Assembly (NCBI GenBank): GCA_964215915.1
Contig: CAXPEB010000046.1
Span: 1-64,000, forward strand
Length of the DNA: 64,000 nucleotides
From: UBA8524 sp964215915
GTDB lineage: Bacteria; Bacteroidota; Bacteroidia; UBA8524
Reading direction: 5' to 3'
Part shown: positions 43,901-51,658 of the stretch, piece by piece
Numbering within the stretch: position 1 is the stretch's first letter
Layout: each line of letters starts with the position of its first letter
The notes under the pieces: model-generated
What the model saw: only the letters and a program-made list of their open reading frames with translations
Told to the model about the DNA's origin: nothing
Database searches by the model: none
Program-made: the position numbers and the translations under genes

Positions 43901-45942
43901 GCACTTCCGCTGCGGTTTCCTCCTTTATTCCGGTATTCCAGTGCCGCCATGTGCAGTTCAATTGCACTATCCTTGTCTGACAGGTTCCACATCATTTGCC
44001 CCATGCTGGAGCTGGAGAAGCCCGCACTGTTCCAATCCTGTTCATCCACATGCAGTTTTCTGGCTGAATCATAGAAAGAATACGCCGTTCTATAATCTCC
44101 CAACTCATACCAGGCATAACCCATTTCATCATACACATCCGCGATGTCTCCCACGGAATTGAGCTTCTCCAAAACAAGGATTTGCCGTCTATAGATTTCA
44201 AGAGCATCACGGTAGTTTCCTTTGGCTGTGAGGCACTTGCCTATTTGCTTATACAGCAGTCCGGTATTTCGTTTGGATTCCACGGTATTCACCTGTCCAT
44301 AAAAAGCAATGGAACGGTTGTAATTCAGAATTGCCGAATCATATTCTCCCAGAGCATAGTAGATCAAACCGATACTGTTATGCGAAATGGCCTTGCTTTT
44401 CGGAATGGTAACGCCGTTTTTGCGTTCGTATTGATCCTTATAAGCCAGTGCCTGATTCAGGTAATCGATGGCTTTTTCATAATGCAGTTTTTCTTTTTCA
44501 AAACCGGAAAGGTTGCTGTACGAATAACCCAGACCTTCATAATCTTCTGCATTCCGGAAATGGTCGATAGCCGTTTGGTACCATTTTTCCGATTCCTCGT
44601 TCTCTTCCAGGATATCGAAAATGCGTGCTCTTGAAAAACAGGCCCAACCCTTTTGGGACTCTGTTCCCACGGCATTAACAAAAGCTATCAGCTTATCGCT
44701 CAGGGATACGGATTCCTCCCTGCGGTTTTCATTGGCAAGGCTTTCTACTTCCATACTCACATAAGTAAGGAACTCGTCTTCCCGGATTTCTTTTTCATAG
44801 ATCCGTGCCAGTTTCAGGTAATCGCTGTTGTCCTTGGTTCGTTTGAGATCTGCAATGAATTCATCTTTGCTTGGCGGAGCTCCGGCCTGAAGCCAGGTTG
44901 CGTAGGTTTCATTCAGCTGCCAGTCTTTGCCCATGTATTTGGCCGGATAGTTCTTAACGAACAACAAAAATGCAAGCACATCGCCGGAGCTTGTTCTTTC
45001 CATGGCTTCCAGCGGTGTTCTTCCTTTGAACCTTCCGGAGGAATACGGTTTGGTCCATGCTTCCATCGCTGCAAGCTCCTCTTGGTAGTATTCATAGGTT
45101 TCCCGTACCTGTGCGGCAAAGTAGTCGGCCAGCAGGGTATCCATATGCCCGAAACCTCCCAACAGAAAGTGGCGACGGTCGTACACCGGCTTTTCTTCAT
45201 TATTCAGGAATACGATATCCATATTTCTCAGATCGAACAAAACGGATCCGGAAGCAGGACATTCGGCGATAAGTTCAACCAGGTCCCCCACCTCTAGGTC
45301 ATAGCTGGTTTGGCCAGCCACATATTCAAGAAAACAGATGTTCGGACCTAATTCGCTTACTTGTACCTGACCCAGGTAAATTCCTGTTTCTTTATGGATG
45401 GAATAATTGATCCGGGCATTACCGGAGCTTTTTTCGAAGATTCCATCCTCACTTCCCCCATCGATGGTCAACAGTGTTTTTCCATCCTTTTGCCGGATAT
45501 CGGTAATTCTAAAATGAACCTGCATGGGTGATGCCGGCAATTTCTTTTGGCGAATATCCAGGTTGTTGTCGCGGATACTTCGGTACAATCGGGATTCATT
45601 GAGAAGAAACTCCAGGTAAAGGTCTTTTTCCGCGTCCTTGTCGCGGATGGCTTTTCGGAGAGTCTGGTAAACCAGCAAAGCCTGAACGGGGTTGTTAAAT
45701 TCTTCTTCGTACAAGGTAGCTAACTCTCGTCCGCGTTTTATCCAGTTTTCATAGGATTTGGGATCCGTGGTTTCAAACAAGCGGATGGCGGATTTGAGTA
45801 CCGCTGAATCGGGGCCAGCAACAACGCCGGACCCTCTTGACTGCTGCAACAGCAGTTTACGTCTCCTTTCCTCTTCCTGTTGTGCACTGGCCGATTGCAA
45901 TAGCAACAGCATTAGGAGAATTAACAAACCTGATCGCTTCAT
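40915..45942 (-). CDS. Exported TPR-repeat protein with C-terminal CHAT peptidase domain
   Basis: 1675 residues: signal peptide (1-20), a short beta domain (about 130-230), more than a dozen TPR repeats (about 440-1220), a coiled-coil linker, and a CHAT (caspase HetF-associated with TPRs) domain (about 1440-1675). The caspase-like dyad is intact: His1537 in HFATHG and Cys1585 in MLSACSTA. Tripeptides with Arg before Gly lie at 35-37 (SRG) and 1252-1259 (TRG twice), both in linkers. It is separated from the upstream small gene by a terminator. Location is inferred as periplasmic or outer surface. Confidence 0.9.
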   Translation of the reverse strand: MKRSGLLILLMLLLLQSASAQQEEERRRKLLLQQSRGSGVVAGPDSAVLKSAIRLFETTDPKSYENWIKRGRELATLYEEEFNNPVQALLVYQTLRKAIRDKDAEKDLYLEFLLNESRLYRSIRDNNLDIRQKKLPASPMQVHFRITDIRQKDGKTLLTIDGGSEDGIFEKSSGNARINYSIHKETGIYLGQVQVSELGPNICFLEYVAGQTSYDLEVGDLVELIAECPASGSVLFDLRNMDIVFLNNEEKPVYDRRHFLLGGFGHMDTLLADYFAAQVRETYEYYQEELAAMEAWTKPYSSGRFKGRTPLEAMERTSSGDVLAFLLFVKNYPAKYMGKDWQLNETYATWLQAGAPPSKDEFIADLKRTKDNSDYLKLARIYEKEIREDEFLTYVSMEVESLANENRREESVSLSDKLIAFVNAVGTESQKGWACFSRARIFDILEENEESEKWYQTAIDHFRNAEDYEGLGYSYSNLSGFEKEKLHYEKAIDYLNQALAYKDQYERKNGVTIPKSKAISHNSIGLIYYALGEYDSAILNYNRSIAFYGQVNTVESKRNTGLLYKQIGKCLTAKGNYRDALEIYRRQILVLEKLNSVGDIADVYDEMGYAWYELGDYRTAYSFYDSARKLHVDEQDWNSAGFSSSSMGQMMWNLSDKDSAIELHMAALEYRNKGGNRSGSAYSYTKLGHLYKDLSKPKEATTYFHKALDIYRQLGDSVKMAEVYVDMGELFQSLKDEAEARNYFIPAYELVKGLRLRQETSDYAENIGISFARSNRYDESRKFHEEAYRIRSEIGDRSGQMYSLCNLAQSAWFGEFDPEKAEKLILQAMLLAQELESKDILAYCYQVHGGLKTSMGDTRKAESLYMEALKLYQETGDVKSECTIRLYLGGNEINRGNFDLAATKYREVVKLATENNQDLSRGDAYNYLGEYYYLVAEYDSAFMMADSSIALALSNDNEWLLANAFLTKGNTYNLSGDYRETIRFYEKSDSIYSKLQSRQNRATVINNIGTIHFFQGEYTAALKCFGEVLDILEETRSEYPLKGTAISNIGEVYLEQKLYTDAHSWLEKALTFSEGIGDHRMATGIRYLMGKCYLAEKNYTLAEDLLLESRAEYGKMKAPASIATIQTYIGKLYLEKDRPDYAKSWLDSAINAYDRIGQVNAIWEPLWFRSQVHDRKQLSDRATSDLKNSVASLEEMKGRLAGGAASKRNFAQSGEKVKIYESLVSHLIEAGQIEEAFVYQEKSNVVGLIEQTRGDGTRGARHSDQIVAVDLQLKMDGIYAQLLEEKKKPEGKRSEEKIRKLEEMIRVAEGNYRNYLDSVVNNNPEMVRQLDNIDPRTIKRSMRNMPEELAMIEYVVSGESLLVFVLTREKLEARAIPIKKKDLEEFVDNFYRQIIERADLTVVNHSAEQLYDLMILPIEEQIREKPFLAIAPTGIFYKLPFHSLVKRTGEETRYLIEDYSIAYVNDVRDVERRNQPPLDMRILAFGNTDNSLPNAEMEVNDISKLFSGTVAYIRGEATEDIAKEEMGKYPIVHFATHGVLDPVTFKNSYLTMAPNANKNEDGHLRVEEIRRMDLFECQLVMLSACSTAVNDDKVEGWVNNPAKEFLLSGASSVVASLWKVDDEGTRYLMQSFYTGLKEGEVKAASLRKAQLKLIADEQFRHPYYWSAFELIGYYR

Positions 45943-45997
45943 GGGAAAAAGGTCTTTTGAATTAGTCAACACCCGGAATTTCGGGGTACAGACAAAA

Positions 45998-46025
45998 AAG
46001 GGGAGACCTGACTGAGCCTCCCCTT
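45998..46025 (-). terminator. Intrinsic terminator after the small exported protein gene
   Basis: AAGGGGAG and CTCCCCTT form a perfect 8-bp stem around a 12-nt loop, followed on the minus strand by TTTTTTG. It separates the caspase/small-protein unit from the downstream CHAT gene. Confidence 0.8.
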
Positions 46026-46046
46026 AGTGTATTTTAGTCGCTCCGA

Positions 46047-46472
46047 TTAGTCGAAGAAACGGTAGGTGTAACTATCGGAACAAGTTATTCCCTTCTTGGA
46101 CCATTCCACGGTTTTTCCGCAGGATTGTGCGTAGATGCTGCTGTATCCAAGGTCCACTACCACATACATGTAGGTTTTGGGGCTCATGGTACACTTGTAG
46201 TAGCCATCAACATACACGTCGATGCAGTAGCTTGACCAGTTTTCAAGTTTCAGGTCGCAGCTGAACTGTCCACGGGTTTGTTCTTTGTTTTCTTTTACTT
46301 TTTCATCTGTAGTCGGTTTGGTGGTTTTGATTTCCGGGTTTTCTCCACGGGAAGGTTCCACCTTGGAAGCTTTCAGTTCTACGAACTGATCTTTTTCCGT
46401 CTTTTCAGGTTGTGCGATTGCCATAGTTCCCATTCCGAGAACCAGAGCGAATAAGAAGATTGCTTTTTTCAT
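46047..46472 (-). CDS. Small exported five-cysteine protein
   Basis: 141 residues: signal peptide (1-20), a polar Lys/Glu/Thr/Pro-rich linker (21-68), then a compact beta-rich domain with five cysteines (Cys72 and four more) and a YVDGYYKCTMSP hairpin. SRG at 41-43 and TRG at 66-68 lie in the linker; the latter is directly before the Cys domain, so cleavage there would release it intact. Only one of its three arginines lies outside these sites. No family recognised. It follows the caspase gene after 32 bp. Confidence 0.75.
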   Translation of the reverse strand: MKKAIFLFALVLGMGTMAIAQPEKTEKDQFVELKASKVEPSRGENPEIKTTKPTTDEKVKENKEQTRGQFSCDLKLENWSSYCIDVYVDGYYKCTMSPKTYMYVVVDLGYSSIYAQSCGKTVEWSKKGITCSDSYTYRFFD

Positions 46473-46504
46473 GATGTTTGTTTTAAGGGGTTATTGATTG
46501 GTGT

Positions 46505-48562
46505 TTATCTTTTTTCAATTCTGAATATAAGCTTGGAAATATGGGCTGCATCCGAAGGTATATTATTCGGCTGATTCTGCCCTTTCGGTCCGGCACCTCT
46601 GGATTGTACATAGGTGCTTTGAAAGAGTTGTTCGAATGGACTCGGATTCTCATCCTCCGTTTTTTCTCCGCGGGAATTGACAATCATACTCAGGTCCACC
46701 ACGCTTTTTGTAGCAATGAGTTTGAAGGTTTCTTCTCCATAAGGAGGAAAGATTTCAAATACCTGATCGATCTCTTTGGATTCTCCAGGGAGCACTTTTA
46801 ATTCATCTCCTGTGAGGCCGTTACCCGGTAACAGAATATTGATCTGATTGTCAGGTTGAATATCAATCAAGGTGAAAAAGGCCGGCTCACGACCTTTGTT
46901 GGTCACCTTAACCTTGAAATGGTCACCCGGTTTCAATACCAGCGTACCGTCATCACCCATAAAATCCTCAACATTGCCACGGCTCACTTCAACGGTGCGG
47001 GTTTTTTTCAACCTACCCTGACCTTCTTCAACTACTTTGACTTCTGTAATAGGGATAAGTTCGAAATCAAGGTGAATGTCTTCATTGGCCGTAGCCAATT
47101 TTCTAAGAAACTGAGCCTGTGCATAGGCAAGAAGCCCTTTGGTAATATCTCCCGCCAGCTTCTTATTGCCCGGATCAAACGGTTGCTCGAAAATCACCAT
47201 TTCATTGTTGTTGATCATCTGCACCTGATTACCTCTTGAATACTTGTTGTTCATTTCTACAATGACATCCGGCTTCTGATCGTCGATCTGTATCACCTTG
47301 TCGTACAAGGCTATATTCGTTTGCAACGCAGAAAGTAAATCCGGGTTACCGGAAACATCAAGTTTTACCTTAACCTGAATGGGTGAGAAGCTTTGTTCTG
47401 TAACAAATACCAATCCTTTGCGCATGGATTCTTCATTTACGGATTGGTCCCAGATAATGTCGGCATTGATGACATTGGAATTCACGATATGTCCGGTTGC
47501 TACCGGTTTAATTCCTTTTGTATCCTTGGTTCCTGCGGGATAAAGCGCAACCTTGGTTCCGTCGAACAAACCCAGGAGATGTCCACCGTTAACGATACTC
47601 GTTTTATCATCCAGAACCTGCGAATTTTTGAAGTATTTGACCCTGTCTGCTCCTTGTCCGGCAAATATTTTAAAATCAAGGTCGCCTTCCACCTGAGGAG
47701 TTTGTTTGGGAGCAAGCACGTTCATCTCGCTTTTGATCTGATCGAACAATTCCCGGTTTGTGGTATTCGAACTGCAGGATAGCAGTACTTTGCTGATAGC
47801 ATAGGAAAGAGACCCTACGAAGTTTCCTTCTTCATCGCGCGTCTCATAATTCAGCTGAGAAGCCGCAGCGCCACTGAACAATACCATTGGAGCCATCTCG
47901 GGTTCTTCACTTCCCCTGGAGTTTGTCTTAAATTTGAGGGTGCCTTCGTCCCGGCCGGCTTTTCCTTTCCAGTTATCCGGGCCCATAAAAATTTTAGTAC
48001 CCCTGGCAGGTGCAACACCTTCTTCCGGTCCACGGGTAGCCGTACCCGAATGACAGGCATCAAAGATCAAAGTAAGGCTTCCGTTTTTGCCCAGTTGCAT
48101 ACGAAGTTCTCCTACAAGAATTTCCAATTCATCATCCGTAAGATGGTTTTCACCTTCGTATTCTCCCGGAATAAACCGGGCTTTAGCATCAATAGGAACA
48201 AGTGCCTCATCTTTTCCATCCAGTTCGTCTCCGTTTTTGTCCCAAACTTGTTGTCCGTGACCACTGTAATGGATCACAAAGATGTCATCGGGTTCCGCTT
48301 CTCTGGTGATCTTATGGAAGGCAGCTTTAATTGCTGCTTTGGTAGCCTGAGTATCTCTGAGAATTAGAATATTGTCTGAGGTAAAACCATGATGATCCAG
48401 GGCTCTGACAATAAGCGGCACGTCTTTTTGAGAGGAAATTTTGCCCCAGTAGGATTCGGTGGGATAATCACCCACTGCGATAATGAGTGCCTTTTTGCTT
48501 CCACCTGCGTAAGCAGATGCAAAACCCAAAAGGAGAAGAAAGAGAAGTATCCTGTTTTTCAT
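46505..48562 (-). CDS. Exported caspase-like (C14) peptidase with C-terminal DUF4384-type domain
   Basis: 685 residues: signal peptide (1-19), caspase-fold p20 region (about 23-175) with His102 in HYSGHG and Cys170 in DACHSG, p10-like region from about 222, and a beta domain resembling DUF4384 (about 540-620). The interdomain linker carries TRG (176), ARG (186) and SRG (215). Further SRG sites lie at 442, 527, 630 and 654. Metacaspases cleave after Arg/Lys and can self-process in this linker. Predicted location is periplasmic or extracellular. Downstream genes encode the small Cys protein and the CHAT protein. Confidence 0.88.
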   Translation of the reverse strand: MKNRILLFLLLLGFASAYAGGSKKALIIAVGDYPTESYWGKISSQKDVPLIVRALDHHGFTSDNILILRDTQATKAAIKAAFHKITREAEPDDIFVIHYSGHGQQVWDKNGDELDGKDEALVPIDAKARFIPGEYEGENHLTDDELEILVGELRMQLGKNGSLTLIFDACHSGTATRGPEEGVAPARGTKIFMGPDNWKGKAGRDEGTLKFKTNSRGSEEPEMAPMVLFSGAAASQLNYETRDEEGNFVGSLSYAISKVLLSCSSNTTNRELFDQIKSEMNVLAPKQTPQVEGDLDFKIFAGQGADRVKYFKNSQVLDDKTSIVNGGHLLGLFDGTKVALYPAGTKDTKGIKPVATGHIVNSNVINADIIWDQSVNEESMRKGLVFVTEQSFSPIQVKVKLDVSGNPDLLSALQTNIALYDKVIQIDDQKPDVIVEMNNKYSRGNQVQMINNNEMVIFEQPFDPGNKKLAGDITKGLLAYAQAQFLRKLATANEDIHLDFELIPITEVKVVEEGQGRLKKTRTVEVSRGNVEDFMGDDGTLVLKPGDHFKVKVTNKGREPAFFTLIDIQPDNQINILLPGNGLTGDELKVLPGESKEIDQVFEIFPPYGEETFKLIATKSVVDLSMIVNSRGEKTEDENPSPFEQLFQSTYVQSRGAGPKGQNQPNNIPSDAAHISKLIFRIEKR

Positions 48563-48625
48563 TTTCAGCAGTTTACCGGTTCAATTCCAATAATACCGTA
48601 AAAGTAAATGACAGGCAAAAGAATA

Positions 48626-48647
48626 AAATACCGAATGATCGGTATTT
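48626..48647 (-). terminator. Perfect 9-bp inverted repeat between pheS and the caspase gene
   Basis: AAATACCGA, loop ATGA, TCGGTATTT. Read on the minus strand it is followed by a T-rich run, so it may terminate pheS; a binding site for a regulator of the caspase gene is the alternative. Confidence 0.5.
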
Positions 48648-48678
48648 ATTAGCGGAAAACTCGCGCTAATACTGGTTT

Positions 48679-49701
48679 CTATCCACCCTGGGAACGAAAC
48701 TGAGAAAGAAAACGGACATCGTTTTCAAAGAAGGTACGCAGATCCTTTATGCCGTATTTGAGCATGGCAATACGGTCAACACCCATTCCGAATGCGTACC
48801 CGGAATAAACTTTGGGATCAATACCACAGGATTCCAGAACAACAGGATCCACCATTCCACAACCCATCACTTCCAACCAACCGGTATGCTTGCATACATT
48901 GCACCCCTCACCATGACAGAGGAAACAGCTAACATCCATCTCTGCACTCGGTTCGGTGAATGGAAAATAGGAAGGACGTAATCTGATTTTTGCATCCTGA
49001 CCAAAAAATTCCCGGGCGAAATAAAGGAGAACCTGCTTAAGATCTGCCATGCTCACGCCTTTGTCGATGTACAAGCCTTCTATCTGATGGAAAAAGGAGT
49101 TGGATCTTGCTGAAACCGCTTCGTTCCTGTAAACCCTACCTGGTGCTATGATTCGTATAGGGAGTTCTCCCCTTTCCATAACCCTCACCTGAACACTCGA
49201 GGTATGGGTACGTAACGCAAAGTCCTTATCCAGGAAAAAGGTATCCTGCATGTCTCGTGCAGGATGGTTAGGCGGGAAATTCAGGGCGGAGAAATTGTGC
49301 CAATCGTCTTCTATTTCCGGACCATCCTCCAGAACAAAACCGGCTCGGATGAAAATATCCTCCATTTCTTCCATAACCAGACGAATGGGATGTCTGGATC
49401 CTGCAGGAAAATTGTTCAGCGGAAGATACGGATCCGTTTCCGCGGATTCTTTTTCCTCATTTTGGGCGGAAATCAGGTCTTTTTGGAGTTTGTAAAATGC
49501 CTCCGCTTCATTTTTGAGAACATTGATCCTGCTCCCGTAAATTTTTTTCTGGTCTGGGGGTACGGAGCGGAATTCTTCGAAGAGCGTGTTGATAAGCCCC
49601 TTTTTTGAAAGTACCTGCAGCCGGAATTCTTCAAGATCCGATTCATTTCGAATCGTGCTTGTTTCCAGGAGGTCCTTTATTTCCGAAATCCGTTTTTCCA
49701 T
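48679..49701 (-). CDS. pheS: Phenylalanine--tRNA ligase alpha subunit
   Basis: 340 residues: N-terminal coiled coil (about 1-85), then the class II catalytic core with motif 2 FRNE-like VYRNEAVSARS, the Cys-rich insertion CFLCHGEGCNVC, and motif 3 GYAFGMGVDRIAML. Pairs with PheT (elsewhere) to form the alpha2beta2 enzyme. ATG 49701 (MEKRISEIKD) is chosen; the upstream 67 codons are hydrophobic and lie beyond the promoter element. Only 5 nt separate the -7 element from the ATG. Confidence 0.95.
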   Translation of the reverse strand: MEKRISEIKDLLETSTIRNESDLEEFRLQVLSKKGLINTLFEEFRSVPPDQKKIYGSRINVLKNEAEAFYKLQKDLISAQNEEKESAETDPYLPLNNFPAGSRHPIRLVMEEMEDIFIRAGFVLEDGPEIEDDWHNFSALNFPPNHPARDMQDTFFLDKDFALRTHTSSVQVRVMERGELPIRIIAPGRVYRNEAVSARSNSFFHQIEGLYIDKGVSMADLKQVLLYFAREFFGQDAKIRLRPSYFPFTEPSAEMDVSCFLCHGEGCNVCKHTGWLEVMGCGMVDPVVLESCGIDPKVYSGYAFGMGVDRIAMLKYGIKDLRTFFENDVRFLSQFRSQGG

Positions 49702-49706
49702 CGATA

Positions 49707-49714
49707 CAAAACTA
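49707..49714 (-). promoter_or_regulatory. TAnnTTTG -7 promoter element of pheS
   Basis: TAGTTTTG on the minus strand, ending 5 nt before the ATG. Transcription would start at or next to the start codon, giving a leaderless or nearly leaderless mRNA. Confidence 0.6.
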
Positions 49715-49744
49715 ATCCAAATTGCCCGAAAGGGCAGGTGGCGA

Positions 49745-50095
49745 AAGCCACAAAACCAAATAAAGAATAAGATTAAAAAATTTAGAATAGTAGTATTTAG
49801 GGGCTGTGGGTTTGTAGATAAACCGGATCGGGTGGGGCTTGCTTTTTTAGTTGTTATGAAATTATTAACAAGCGTGTAATTTGATTCGGATTTGAAAATC
49901 AAAGAAATAGGAATAGCTATTCACGATTGGTGGATTAGCAATTCACCACTTAAAGTAGAAAAGTAAGAAGAGGAAAAGGTGTTAAGGAAGCAGGGGAGAA
50001 CTGGCAGTTTATTCACCTCAATTCACAATGACTTTCGTTCTGAAAAGATGTGCCCAGGTTTTCCACCTATTGTGTACAGAATTTGAAGCCCTGTG
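49745..50095. other. AT-rich intergenic region; candidate replication origin
   Basis: No gene is seen in about 390 bp between pheS and the Ig-like lipoprotein gene. The left part is strongly AT-rich (about 49750-49800). The right part contains the hexamer ATTCAC at 49919, 49941, 50011, 50021 and 50099. TTATTCACC at 50009-50017 matches the DnaA box TTATnCACA in 8 of 9 bases, and TTTTCCACC at 50059-50067 in 7 of 9. An AT-rich element next to clustered DnaA-like boxes, with parS sites about 3.5 kb away, fits an origin. dnaA is not adjacent and no skew was computed, so this remains a candidate. Confidence 0.3.
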
Positions 50096-51658
50096 TTAAT
50101 TCACGGATACTTTGAAATCGCCTATGGTCCAGCCACTTCGGATAATCAGGGGTTGTCGGGCAACGACGACAGGACTTAGTTGTTTGCGGAAGGGAATGAG
50201 GAAACGGGGAGAATTGTTTGTTTCGAGAGTAACAACGCGGACGGTGTACTGGCCGGCCGGAATGTTTCTGAAATTAACGGAGTCGGTACGTGTGATTATA
50301 GTGAATATGGGTTCTTTGTCAATCTGTTCCAGCAATTCTACCCGGACAGAATCATTGTCCGGATTTTGGAAGTGTATGATAGCGTGACCGTATTGTTCCG
50401 GGTTTTTAAGACTGAAACGCAGAGTGTCTCGGGGATAATAGTCATTATTGGAGAAGCCAATAGCCGAATCGGAAAGCACCAGGGAGTAAAAGGAATTCTG
50501 TTTCCCGTGGAACATCAGTTGGAATGAAAATTCATCGGAATTGAATTTATTGATCTTAACCGGAACGGTGTCGTTTTCATAAAGGGAGAATCTGCCTGTT
50601 ACAAGGTGTTGGATGGGATAGTTACTAATAAAAGAAACGGGGTTGTCCGGAAGGAGATCATTGGGATTAAGAACATGTATATGATAGTGGGGAGAGGATT
50701 TGGGGTAATTAACCTGGAAGGTGTCGCTTGTGGTACCATCCAGGGAAAGGAGGTATTCAGCTGTACTGTCGCTTTTTTGCTTGATTAGATCTATAACAGT
50801 GAGCGTATCCGGATGGGTAAAGAAGATATAAAGCTTTTGTGTTTTGTCAAATACGGGAGTTCGGCTTTTAATCTCGATCTTTCCTTTTTCCGGTCGGATC
50901 AGGGAAACCTTGAAACTTTGGTTATCAATAGGATTGACGATGCCTGAAGTAAGGTTAGGCATGATCTTATAGGTTCCGCTTTTTAGCAGAATGGAATCAT
51001 TCGGAAATACGGCAGAATCAAGGAATGCGACCTTTTCACCCGGATCAATTTTCAGGTTATGATTGATATCTTCAAAGGCATATACCGTATAGGGTTTATA
51101 CTTGATTGCAGGGATTGAGAAGGATCCGTTTTCAAGACTTTTGGAAAAGTAAAGGGGAAAAATCTGACTGTCCGGATAGTTTTCCAGGTCGGGGTGAAAG
51201 AGTGCTATGGTAAATCCTTTTTGATTCTGACCGGTGTAGTTATCAATGATTTTTCCGGCCATATAGTGGGTATCGATATCGGGTCCTGTACTGAAGCTGA
51301 GTTCATAATTGGGTAAGACATTTTTTTCATTGAGGTCATGAAGGGCTTCAGTCAGTTGAATCGTATAGGTTGTGCTATCACGGAGCCGGCTGTTAAATCG
51401 AATACGGAGTGTTTTTTTGATGATTTCGAAATCGGGTTTTTCTTCAAGGGGAGGGCTGATCAGGATGGCGTTCTGGTCTTTGATTTCGAAATATTCATCA
51501 AATCGGATGAGAACATGCCTGTCATTAAAATTAGTGGCATTGCTATCGGGATAGACTTCTACCACTTTTTGCGGTTCTGTATCCTGTTCGCCACCGGTTG
51601 GGTGAACCACAACGGCACAGGAACATAAAAGGAGAAGAAAGGGATATAGGGATTTCAT
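50096..51658 (-). CDS. Ig-like domain lipoprotein
   Basis: 520 residues: signal peptide with lipobox ending in Cys14 (LLLLCSC), a bacterial Ig-like (Big_5) domain (about 30-130, with VVEVYPDSNATNFNDRHVLIRFDE and YTIQLTEALHDLNE), then further beta domains including a carboxypeptidase-regulatory-like fold. A common Bacteroidota family of unknown role in the envelope. It overlaps the mnmG 3' end by 4 bp and is the last gene of the M16-M16-ybeY-mnmG run. Confidence 0.75.
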   Translation of the reverse strand: MKSLYPFLLLLCSCAVVVHPTGGEQDTEPQKVVEVYPDSNATNFNDRHVLIRFDEYFEIKDQNAILISPPLEEKPDFEIIKKTLRIRFNSRLRDSTTYTIQLTEALHDLNEKNVLPNYELSFSTGPDIDTHYMAGKIIDNYTGQNQKGFTIALFHPDLENYPDSQIFPLYFSKSLENGSFSIPAIKYKPYTVYAFEDINHNLKIDPGEKVAFLDSAVFPNDSILLKSGTYKIMPNLTSGIVNPIDNQSFKVSLIRPEKGKIEIKSRTPVFDKTQKLYIFFTHPDTLTVIDLIKQKSDSTAEYLLSLDGTTSDTFQVNYPKSSPHYHIHVLNPNDLLPDNPVSFISNYPIQHLVTGRFSLYENDTVPVKINKFNSDEFSFQLMFHGKQNSFYSLVLSDSAIGFSNNDYYPRDTLRFSLKNPEQYGHAIIHFQNPDNDSVRVELLEQIDKEPIFTIITRTDSVNFRNIPAGQYTVRVVTLETNNSPRFLIPFRKQLSPVVVARQPLIIRSGWTIGDFKVSVN

